Assembly (NCBI RefSeq): GCF_035982055.1
Contig: NZ_CP108427.1
Span: 8,617,001 to 8,681,000, forward strand
DNA from: Streptomyces sp. NBC_01288
GTDB lineage: Bacteria; Actinomycetota; Actinomycetes; Streptomycetales; Streptomycetaceae
Direction of reading: 5' to 3'
DNA: 64,000 bases
Shown: positions 54,953-62,971 of the stretch, in pieces
Position numbering within the stretch: the first letter of the stretch is position 1
How the letters are laid out: each line of letters starts with the position of its first letter
Position numbers and translations under genes: made by a program
The notes under the pieces: model-generated
What the model saw: only the letters and a program-made list of their open reading frames with translations
What the model was told of the DNA's origin: nothing
Databases searched by the model: none

Positions 54953-54973
54953 AGCTCCGAGGGAGGATGTCAA

Positions 54974-55504
54974 GTGACGCCACGGCGGATCAGTCGTGAT
55001 CAAGTGCTGGACGTGACATGGGAGTTGGCGACCCGGAAGGGGCTGGCGGCCGTCACGATGCGGGCCGTCGCGCAGGAGCTCGACGTGAACCCGATGACGC
55101 TCTACCGGCATGTCGGCGACAAGCAGGGACTCCTCGACGGCCTCGTGGAGCGGCTGCTGCTGGAGATCGAGGTGCCCGGTCCCGGGCTCGACTGGCGTGA
55201 GCAACTGCGCCTGCTCGCCCGCAGCATGCGGGCCACGGCCCGGCGCCACCCCGACCTGTTCCTGCTGCTCTTCCAGCGGCCGGCGGTCACACCGGGGGCC
55301 GTCGGGCCTCGGAACGCGGTCTACGGTGCCCTACGCGCCGCCGGTCTCCAGGAGGAGCGGATTCCGCGGGCCGAGCGGCTGCTGTCCACGTTCATGCTCG
55401 GGTTCGCCGCCTCGGAGGCCGGGGGGCGGTTCCGGGAGAGCGACCCGGACGCGGACATGGCTTTCGCCGAAGACCTCATCGTCCGGCTCCTCGCCGAGGG
55501 CTAG
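54974..55504 (+). CDS. TetR family transcriptional regulator
   Basis: The 176-aa product has an N-terminal helix-turn-helix (ISRDQVLDVTWELATRKGLA and VAQELDVNPMTLYRHVGDKQ) and a helical ligand domain. The GTG at 54974 has GGGAGGA 6 bases upstream. It is divergent from the ABC exporter genes over 77 bp containing a strong palindrome, so it most likely represses them and itself until a ligand binds. Confidence 0.93.
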   Translation: MTPRRISRDQVLDVTWELATRKGLAAVTMRAVAQELDVNPMTLYRHVGDKQGLLDGLVERLLLEIEVPGPGLDWREQLRLLARSMRATARRHPDLFLLLFQRPAVTPGAVGPRNAVYGALRAAGLQEERIPRAERLLSTFMLGFAASEAGGRFRESDPDADMAFAEDLIVRLLAEG

Positions 55505-55565
55505 CGGGGCGTGTGCGTACGGCGGGCTGCGGTCGTTGTCAGTCGGGTTTGGTAAGAATGCAAGG

Positions 55566-57716
55566 GTGAGCAGCGCTGATGGGGAACGGGACGGTGGGGC
55601 GGAGGGTGCGCCGCCTGAGCAGCTTGCGCTGATTCGGGAGAGTGTGCGGCAGGCGAAGGGGCCGAAGGCCAAGCCGCGGACGTGGCGGGGGGCCGCGTTG
55701 GCCAAGGAGTTGCCCGTCGCGCGGGTGCTTGTCGACAAGGGGGTGCTGCATCTTGATCGGTACTTCGACTATGCGGTGCCGGAGGAGCTGGACGCCGACG
55801 CGCAGCCCGGGGTGCGGGTTCGGGTGCGGTTCGGGGCCGGGCGGCATCGGGTGCGGGACGGGCGGCGCGAGGGCGGGGGGCTGATCGACGGGTTTCTTGT
55901 CGAGCGGCTGGCCGAGTCCGACTACTCCGGGCCGCTTGCCGCGCTGGCGCAGGTCGTGTCGCCCGAGCCGGTGCTGAGTGAAGAGCTGTTGGGGCTCGCT
56001 CGGGCCGTTGCCGATCGGTATGCCGGGAGCCTTGCCGATGTGCTGCAACTCGCCGTGCCGCCGCGTAGTGCTCGCGCCGAGCAGAAGGCGTCGCCGGCGC
56101 CGTTGCCGCCGCCCGAGGTGCCCGAGGTGGGGTCCTGGGCGCGGTACGAGCGGGGGGCCGGGTTTCTGGAGGCGCTTGCCTCGGGGGGTGCGCCGCGGGC
56201 TGTGTGGAACACGCTGCCGGGGCCCGAGTGGAGCGAGGAGATCGCTCGGGCCGTCGCCGCGACGCTAGCCTCCGGGCGCGGGGCGCTCGTCGTCGTACCG
56301 GACGGGCGGGCCGCCGGGCGGGTCGACGCCGCGTTGACCGCACTGTTGGGGGAGGGGCGGCATGCGCTGCTCACCGCCGATGCCGGGCCCGAGAAGCGGT
56401 ATCGGCAGTGGCTGGCCGTGCGGCGGGGGTCCGTGCGCGCGGTCGTCGGGACGCGGGCCGCGATGTTCGCGCCGGTGCAGGATCTGGGGCTTGTCGCGAT
56501 CTGGGACGACGGGGACGGGAGTCACAGCGAGCCGCACGCGCCGCAGCCGCATGCGCGGGATGTGCTGCTGTTGCGGGCCGCGTTGGACAAGTGCGGTTTC
56601 TTGTTGGGGAGTTGGAGTTGCACGGTGGAGGCCGCGCAGCTCGTGGAGAGCGGGTGGGCGCGGCCGTTGGTCGCGTCGCGGGAGCAGGTGCGGGGGGCCG
56701 CGCCGCTCGTACGGACCGTGGGGGACGGGGACTTGGCGCGGGACGAGGCGGCTCGGGCCGCGCGGTTGCCTACGTTGGCTTGGCAGGCGGTGAGAGAAGG
56801 GCTGAAGCATGGGCCCGTGCTGGTGCAGGTGCCTCGGCGGGGGTATGTGCCGCGGATGGCGTGTGCTCAGTGTCGGGCCGCCGCGCGGTGCCGGCACTGT
56901 GCGGGGCCGTTGGAGGGGCAGGACGGGGGCGTGCTGCGGTGTGGGTGGTGCGGGGTCGAGGAGAGCTCCTGGCACTGTCCCGAGTGCGGGGGGTTCCGGT
57001 TGCGGGCTCAGGTGGTGGGCGCGCGGCGGACCGCGGAGGAGTTGGGTCGGGCGTTTCCTGCGGTGCCGGTGCGGACGTCCGGGCGGGAGCAGGTGCTTGA
57101 CACGGTGCCGGGGACGCCTGCGTTGGTCGTGAGTACGCCGGGGGCCGAGCCGGTTGCCGACGGGGGGTATGCGGCGGCGTTGTTGCTGGACGGGTGGGCG
57201 ATGCTGGGGCGGCCTGATCTGCGGGCCGGGGAGGACGCTTTGCGGCGGTGGATCGCGGCGAGTTCGTTGGTGCGGCCGCAGGGGGGTGGGGGGACTGTGG
57301 TTGTGGTGGCGGAACCTACCTTGCGGCCTGTGCAGGCGTTGGTGCGGTGGGATCCCGTTGGGCATGCGGTGCGGGAGCTTGCGGAGCGGGGGGAGTTGGG
57401 GTTTCCGCCGGTTTCTCGGATGGCCGCGGTGGCGGGGGTCGCGGGGGCTGTCGCGGAGTTTCTTGCCGCTGCTGAACTGCCTTCTGATGCCGAGGTGTTG
57501 GGGCCTGTGGCGGTGCCGGTTGTTTTGGGTGGGGGGGCAGCTCGGCGGGTGGGGGGGCCGGCTGTGGGGGAGGAGTGGGTGCGGGCGTTGATTCGGGTGC
57601 GGCCGGGGAGCGGGGGGGCGTTGGCTGCGGCGTTGAAGGCTGCGCAGGCTGCTCGGATGGCTCGGGGTGGGGGGGATGTGGTGCGGGTGCGGGTTGATCC
57701 GCCGGATATTGGGTGA
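55566..57716 (+). CDS. priA: Primosomal protein N' (PriA), helicase motifs degenerate
   Basis: A replication-restart protein that recognises branched DNA. The 716-aa product has the N-terminal DNA-binding domain (ARVLVDKGVLHLDRYFDYAV) and a complete eight-Cys zinc region (CAQC, CRHC, CGWC, CPEC; about residues 432-474). Where active PriA has a Walker A, this sequence reads ALASGGAPRAVWNTLPG, without GKT/S. The DEEH box is replaced by IWDDGDGSHSEP. This is the known actinobacterial form, probably unable to hydrolyse ATP. A GTG 55566 start close behind TAAGAAT suggests a leaderless mRNA. The 3' third is very rich in G-runs. Confidence 0.93.
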   Translation: MSSADGERDGGAEGAPPEQLALIRESVRQAKGPKAKPRTWRGAALAKELPVARVLVDKGVLHLDRYFDYAVPEELDADAQPGVRVRVRFGAGRHRVRDGRREGGGLIDGFLVERLAESDYSGPLAALAQVVSPEPVLSEELLGLARAVADRYAGSLADVLQLAVPPRSARAEQKASPAPLPPPEVPEVGSWARYERGAGFLEALASGGAPRAVWNTLPGPEWSEEIARAVAATLASGRGALVVVPDGRAAGRVDAALTALLGEGRHALLTADAGPEKRYRQWLAVRRGSVRAVVGTRAAMFAPVQDLGLVAIWDDGDGSHSEPHAPQPHARDVLLLRAALDKCGFLLGSWSCTVEAAQLVESGWARPLVASREQVRGAAPLVRTVGDGDLARDEAARAARLPTLAWQAVREGLKHGPVLVQVPRRGYVPRMACAQCRAAARCRHCAGPLEGQDGGVLRCGWCGVEESSWHCPECGGFRLRAQVVGARRTAEELGRAFPAVPVRTSGREQVLDTVPGTPALVVSTPGAEPVADGGYAAALLLDGWAMLGRPDLRAGEDALRRWIAASSLVRPQGGGGTVVVVAEPTLRPVQALVRWDPVGHAVRELAERGELGFPPVSRMAAVAGVAGAVAEFLAAAELPSDAEVLGPVAVPVVLGGGAARRVGGPAVGEEWVRALIRVRPGSGGALAAALKAAQAARMARGGGDVVRVRVDPPDIG

Positions 57717-57818
57717 GGTTCCCTCGGCCTTCGGCCTCGGTTTGTCTCCCACCCGCGCACCGCCCGTTCACCGTTCGTTGAGAGGTGGACGTTTCCTGTG
57801 GGGGTTCTCGCCGTTGGC

Positions 57819-57867
57819 GGGCAGCGGGCAGCGGGCAGCGGGCAGCGGGCAGCGGGCAGCGGGCAGC
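57819..57867 (+). repeat. 7-bp microsatellite, seven exact copies
   Basis: GGGCAGC repeated seven times without interruption in the priA-HTH gap. It is a typical slippage product and a likely strain-variable site. Confidence 0.95.
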
Positions 57868-58077
57868 GGTTGTCGCGGGGGCGCTCGCCGGTCGCCGTCT
57901 TTTGAGGGTAGGGCTTTGGCGTCGCGGGGTTCGCCGCTGGCGGCTGTTCGGTGTGAGTGCGTCCGCGTTCCCGGCGTTTACGGCTGGCTGAGACATCGAC
58001 CTTTGCCGTGGGTTCTCGCCGTCGGCGGTCCGCCGTTCGTGGGTGCTGCATGCAGGCGAGCGGGGTTTGGTATGCCG

Positions 58078-58106
58078 CTGCCTCCCGGGTTTTCGCCGGG
58101 AGGCAG
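58078..58106 (-). terminator. Hairpin terminator after HTH gene
   Basis: CTGCCTCCCGG/CCGGGAGGCAG, an 11-bp perfect stem with a 7-base loop, 19 bases beyond the minus-strand stop at 58125. Confidence 0.65.
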
Positions 58107-58124
58107 GCAAGGTTCGGGTGGGGG

Positions 58125-58784
<660 letters not shown>

Positions 58785-58871
58785 TCACGCGAAGGGGGCG
58801 TAGGGGCATATGCGTACGCCCCCGCTGAATCGGTGTGCGCTGCGGGCGCCGGGGAGTTGGGGGGAGTTCTC

Positions 58872-58904
58872 GGTGAGTTGACGGTGAGTTGTCAGTGAGT
58901 TGAC
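58872..58904 (+). repeat. 11-bp direct repeat, three copies
   Basis: GGTGAGTTGAC, GGTGAGTTGTC and AGTGAGTTGAC in tandem within the 308-bp HTH-fmt gap. They lie about 40-70 bases upstream of the fmt -10-like TAGACT and could be activator or repressor half-sites. The rest of the gap contains the dyad at 58745-58763 and nothing else recognisable. Confidence 0.75.
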
Positions 58905-58942
58905 GGGTGTGAGCCGCCGGGCGCGCTTGCCGGGACGCGCCA

Positions 58943-58948
58943 TAGACT
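58943..58948 (+). promoter_or_regulatory. Putative -10 for fmt
   Basis: TAGACT, 45 bases before the fmt ATG; no convincing -35 is seen. Confidence 0.35.
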
Positions 58949-58993
58949 GGTGCGCTGCCCGCCCACCTCCGCCCGAGAGGCCCGAACCCTCCC

Positions 58994-59938
58994 ATGAAGC
59001 TCGTCTTCGCCGGTACCCCCGAGGTCGCCGTTCCCGCCCTGGACGCCCTGATCGCCTCCGGGCGGCACGAGGTGGCCGCCGTCGTCACGCGGCCCGACGC
59101 GCCGGCCGGTCGTGGGCGCAGGCTGGTGGCGAGTCCCGTCGCCGAGCGGGCCGAGGAGGCGGGCATCGAGGTGCTGAAGCCCGGCAAGCCCCGCGACCCG
59201 GAGTTCCTGGAGCGCTTGCGGGAGATCGCCCCCGACTGCTGTCCCGTCGTCGCCTACGGCGCACTGCTGCCCCGCGTCGCCCTCGACATCCCCGCCCACG
59301 GCTGGGTCAACCTGCACTTCTCGCTGCTCCCCGCCTGGCGCGGCGCGGCCCCCGTGCAGCACTCCGTCATGTCCGGCGACGAGATCACCGGCGCCTCCAC
59401 CTTCCTCATCGAGGAGGGCCTCGACTCCGGGCCCGTCTACGGCACCGTCACCGAGGAGATCCGCCCCACCGACACCAGCGGCGACCTGCTCACCCGGCTC
59501 GCGTTCGCCGGCTCGGGGCTGCTCGCCGCGACCATGGACGGCATCGAGGACGGCACCCTGAAGGCCGTACCGCAGCCGAACGAGGGCATCACCCTCGCCC
59601 CGAAGATCAACGTCGAGGACGCGCAGGTGGATTGGGCGGCTCCCGCGCTGAGGGTGGACCGGGTGGTGCGCGGGTGCACGCCCGCGCCCGGTGCCTGGAC
59701 CGTGTTCCGCGGCGAGCGGCTCAAGCTCATCCAGGCGGTACCCGTGCCGGAGCGGACCGACCTCGCGCCCGGTGCGTTGGCCGTCGGCAAGAACAATGTG
59801 TATGTGGGCAGCGGTTCGTACGCCGTCGAGCTGCTGTGGGTACAGGCCCAGGGCAAGAAGCCGATGCGGGCGGCGGACTGGGCGCGCGGGGCGCGGATCC
59901 GGGCGGGGGAGAGCGTCGGGGCGCTCGAGGCTTCCTAG
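58994..59938 (+). CDS. fmt: Methionyl-tRNA formyltransferase
   Basis: Formylates initiator Met-tRNA. The 314-aa product has the GART-like fold with [20 protein letters not shown], the catalytic block [17 protein letters not shown], and the C-terminal tRNA-binding domain ([19 protein letters not shown]). It is complete. Normally fmt and rsmB are close together; here 850 bp of microsatellite sequence separates them. Confidence 0.96.
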   Translation: MKLVFAGTPEVAVPALDALIASGRHEVAAVVTRPDAPAGRGRRLVASPVAERAEEAGIEVLKPGKPRDPEFLERLREIAPDCCPVVAYGALLPRVALDIPAHGWVNLHFSLLPAWRGAAPVQHSVMSGDEITGASTFLIEEGLDSGPVYGTVTEEIRPTDTSGDLLTRLAFAGSGLLAATMDGIEDGTLKAVPQPNEGITLAPKINVEDAQVDWAAPALRVDRVVRGCTPAPGAWTVFRGERLKLIQAVPVPERTDLAPGALAVGKNNVYVGSGSYAVELLWVQAQGKKPMRAADWARGARIRAGESVGALEAS

Positions 59939-60344
59939 GCCTTGGGCGCTCTTGGACCCCGCGTGCTTCGGCGCTTCGGGACCCCGGTACTTCGGGACCC
60001 TTGGCACCCCGGGGTCTTGGGCGCTCCGGGCACCGCAGGATCCTCGGCACTCTGGCATCTTGGGCGCTCCGGGGCCTCTGGCGCCCCGGGCACCGCAGAA
60101 CCCTCTACACCCTGGTATCTCGGGCACTCCGGGAGCCCAGGTACTCCTGACGCGCTGAGCCCTCCGGGGCCCCTGGCACCGGAGGGCCTTCCGCACCCCG
60201 GGACCCCTGGCACCCCTGGGCACTACAGGGTCTTCGGCACCCCGGCACCCCGGCACCCCGGAACCCCGGCACCCAGGGCGCCGCAGGGCCTTCGGTACCC
60301 CATCACCCGGGGTACCCCCAGCAGCCCGGGATCGCTGGTACCCC
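59939..60344 (+). repeat. Degenerate 9-bp-periodic sequence after fmt
   Basis: Words like GGCACCCCG, GGGCGCTCC and GGAACCCCG recur with a 9-bp rhythm for about 400 bases, becoming more regular toward the exact arrays at 60345. No start codon with ribosome-binding site and homologous product is visible on either strand. Confidence 0.75.
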
Positions 60345-60443
60345 GGAACCCCTGGAACCCCTGGAACCCCTGGAACCCCTGGAACCCCTGGAACCCCTGG
60401 AACCCCTGGAACCCCTGGAACCCCTGGAACCCCTGGAACCCCT
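60345..60443 (+). repeat. 9-bp microsatellite, 11 exact copies
   Basis: GGAACCCCT repeated 11 times without a change. Confidence 0.95.
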
Positions 60444-60547
60444 GGGCCCCTGGGCCCCTGGGCCCCTGGGCCCCTGGGCCCCTGGGCCCCTGGGCCCCTG
60501 GACCCCTGGAACCCCGGAACCCCGGAACCCCGGAACCCCGGAACCCC
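60444..60547 (+). repeat. 8-bp microsatellites (7 x GGGCCCCT, 1 variant, 5 x GGAACCCC)
   Basis: Seven exact copies of GGGCCCCT (60444-60499), one GGACCCCT, then five GGAACCCC (60508-60547). The unit length changes from 9 to 8 at 60444, so the array is a mosaic of separate expansions. The following 230 bases to rsmB stay C-rich and degenerate. Confidence 0.95.
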
Positions 60548-60788
60548 GGGAGTCCTGGCACCCCGGCACTTCGGGCACCCCGGAACCCAGGGACCCCCTA
60601 GCACCCCTGGCCCCCCGGAACCCGCCGCCTCCCCGGGACTTCCAGGCCCCCGGGACCCGCCCCATCCCCAGGACCTCCGGGCCCCCCGCCCCCCAGCACC
60701 CCCACGCGCCCGACGTCCCGCGCACAGGCACCCCGGTGCGACGTACCCTGGGCACACATCTCAGCCAGAAATCCGGAGCACCTTTTTC

Positions 60789-62207
60789 GTGAGTGAGCAG
60801 TCCCCGCGACCCCGTAAGCCCGGCAAGCCCTACCGTCGGCCGCAGAAGGACCCCGTCCGTTTCCTCGCGTTCGAGGCGTTGAGGGCCGTGGACGAGCGGG
60901 ACGCGTACGCCAACCTCGTGCTGCCGCCGCTGCTGCGGAAGGCGCGCGAGAAGGGCGACTTCGATGCCCGGGACGCGGCGCTGGCGACCGAGCTGGTATA
61001 CGGGACGCTGCGCAAGCAGGGGACCTACGACGCGATCATCGCCTCGTGTGTCGACCGGCCGTTGCGCGAGGTCGACCCGCCGGTGCTGGACGTGCTGAGC
61101 CTTGGGGTGCACCAGTTGCTCGGGACGCGGATCCCGACGCATGCCGCCGTGTCGGCCTCGGTCGAACTCGCCCGGGTCGTCCTCGGCGACGGGCGGGCCA
61201 AGTTCGTCAACGCCGTGCTGCGGAAGGTCGCGCAGGACGACCTCGACACCTGGATCGAGCGGGTCGCGCCGCCCTACGACGACGACCCCGAGGACAACCT
61301 CGCGATCGTGCACTCGCACCCGCGCTGGATCGTCTCCGCGCTGTGGGACTCGCTCGGCGGCGGACGCGCCGGTATCGAGGACCTGCTGGAGGCCGACAAC
61401 GAACGGCCCGAGGTGACCCTGGTCGCCCGGCCCGGCCGGTCCACCACCGAGGAACTGCTCCGCGAGGAGGCCGCGGTGCCCGGGCGCTGGTCACCGTACG
61501 CCGTGCGGCTCAGTGAGGGTGGCGAGCCCGGGGCCGTGGCAGCGGTGAAGGAGGGCCGGGCGGGGGTGCAGGACGAGGGCAGTCAGTTGGTCGCTCTTGC
61601 GCTGGCCAACGCGCCCCTCGACGGGCCCGACGAGAAGTGGCTCGACGGGTGCGCCGGGCCCGGTGGCAAGGCCGCGCTGCTCGCCGCCGTGGCCGCCGAG
61701 CGCGGGGCGATGCTGCTCGCCTCCGAGAAGGCGCCGCACCGGGCCGGACTCGTGGCGAAGTCCCTTGCCGGGAACCCGGGGCCGTACCAGGTCATCACCG
61801 CCGACGGGACCCGGCCGCCGTGGCGTCCCGGCAGTTTCGACCGCGTGCTGATGGACGTGCCGTGCACCGGGCTCGGCGCACTGCGCCGCCGCCCCGAGTC
61901 CCGTTGGCGCCGCCGTCCGGAGGACCTCGAAGGATTCGCGCCCCTGCAACGCGATCTGCTGGGCACCGCGCTCGAATCCGTGCGCGTCGGCGGTGTCGTC
62001 GGCTACGCGACCTGCTCACCGCACCTCGCCGAGACCCGGGCCGTCGTCGACGACATCCTCAAGCAGTACCCGCACACCGAACTGATCGACGCCCGCCCGC
62101 TCCTGCCGGACGTCCCGGCACTCGGCGCGGGTCCCGACGTACAGCTGTGGCCGCATCTGCACGGCACCGACGCGATGTACCTGGCGCTCATCCGCCGCAC
62201 CGGGTGA
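60789..62207 (+). CDS. rsmB: 16S rRNA (cytosine-5) methyltransferase RsmB
   Basis: Methylates C967-equivalent of 16S rRNA. The 472-aa product has an N-terminal NusB-like RNA-binding domain (RFLAFEALRAVDERDAYANL). The SAM-dependent domain follows with GCAGPGGKAALLA, the Cys pair of the m5C mechanism (DVPCTGLGALRRRPE and YATCSPHLAE), and a normal C-terminus. The GTG at 60789 has a GGAG some 11 bases upstream. Confidence 0.95.
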   Translation: MSEQSPRPRKPGKPYRRPQKDPVRFLAFEALRAVDERDAYANLVLPPLLRKAREKGDFDARDAALATELVYGTLRKQGTYDAIIASCVDRPLREVDPPVLDVLSLGVHQLLGTRIPTHAAVSASVELARVVLGDGRAKFVNAVLRKVAQDDLDTWIERVAPPYDDDPEDNLAIVHSHPRWIVSALWDSLGGGRAGIEDLLEADNERPEVTLVARPGRSTTEELLREEAAVPGRWSPYAVRLSEGGEPGAVAAVKEGRAGVQDEGSQLVALALANAPLDGPDEKWLDGCAGPGGKAALLAAVAAERGAMLLASEKAPHRAGLVAKSLAGNPGPYQVITADGTRPPWRPGSFDRVLMDVPCTGLGALRRRPESRWRRRPEDLEGFAPLQRDLLGTALESVRVGGVVGYATCSPHLAETRAVVDDILKQYPHTELIDARPLLPDVPALGAGPDVQLWPHLHGTDAMYLALIRRTG

Positions 62208-62279
62208 CCTGGTGATCTGTCGGCCGCGTGCAGGGTCTCGCGGCTGATCGCCGTGAGACCGGTGCGTGGGTGCCGCTGC

Positions 62280-62846
62280 TCAGCGCCTCGTCTCGTACCT
62301 GGTCAGGATCACGCCGTCGGAAAGCGTCCGCGTCTCCACCAGGTTCAGGTTCACCCAGCTGTCCAGTGCGGCGAAGAACGGCGTGCCGCCGCCCAGCAGG
62401 ACCGGATGGGTGGCGATCGCGTACTCGTCGATCAGCCCGGCGCGCATGGCCGCCCCGCCGAGCATCGCGCCGCCGATGCTCATCGGGCCGCCGTCCTCGG
62501 CCCTGAGCCGGGTGATCTCGGCGATCGCGTCGCCGGTGACCAGGCGGGTGTTCCAGTCGACCTTGTCGATCGTCGAGGAGAACACCACCTTCGGCGTGTC
62601 CCGCCAGTTCCGCGCGAACTCGATCTCCGCCGGGGTGGCGCCCGGCTGCTGGTCGCCGGTCGGCCAGTAGGAGCTCATCGTCTCCCACAGCTTGCGCCCG
62701 TACAGCGACAGCTCACTGGCCTGCTCGTGGTCGAGCCACCACTGGAACAGCTCGTCGCTCGGCGGTCCGCTCCAGCCGATGTCGTCGCCGGCCGCGGCGA
62801 TGTAGCCGTCCAGGGTCAGGTTCATGCCGTAGATCAGTTTCCGCAT
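62280..62846 (-). CDS. Dihydrofolate reductase-family protein (RibD C-terminal-like)
   Basis: The 188-aa product starts MRKLIYGMNLTLDGYIAAAG and contains SLYGRKLWETMSSYWPTG, PKVVFSST and DEYAIATHPVLLGGGTPFF. These are the hallmarks of the YyaP/YwjB-like RibD C-terminal/DHFR superfamily. Such proteins are NADPH-dependent reductases of unknown substrate. The ATG at 62846 has GAAAG upstream. It is not part of the conserved fmt-rsmB unit and may be a lineage-specific gene. Confidence 0.88.
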   Translation of the reverse strand: MRKLIYGMNLTLDGYIAAAGDDIGWSGPPSDELFQWWLDHEQASELSLYGRKLWETMSSYWPTGDQQPGATPAEIEFARNWRDTPKVVFSSTIDKVDWNTRLVTGDAIAEITRLRAEDGGPMSIGGAMLGGAAMRAGLIDEYAIATHPVLLGGGTPFFAALDSWVNLNLVETRTLSDGVILTRYETRR

Positions 62847-62971
62847 GGCGCCAGCTTTCCGTGAGTCGGACTCCGGTGTAATAGACCGGCGCTGTGCGGG
62901 AAACTCATCGATGCGCGATCCGGGCTCGCCGGTAGCCCTCGTGCTCGGGGCTCTGCGTCTGGCGCGAGCCG

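Larger units (their letters stand above)
57717..58124. other. Intergenic region with 7-bp microsatellite and terminator
   Basis: No gene is seen between priA and the convergent HTH gene. It holds seven tandem copies of GGGCAGC (57819-57867). A degenerate repeated phrase (GTGGGGGTTCTCGCCGTTGG near 57798, again as GTGGGTTCTCGCCGTCGG near 58008) also occurs, as does the hairpin at 58078-58106. Confidence 0.7.
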
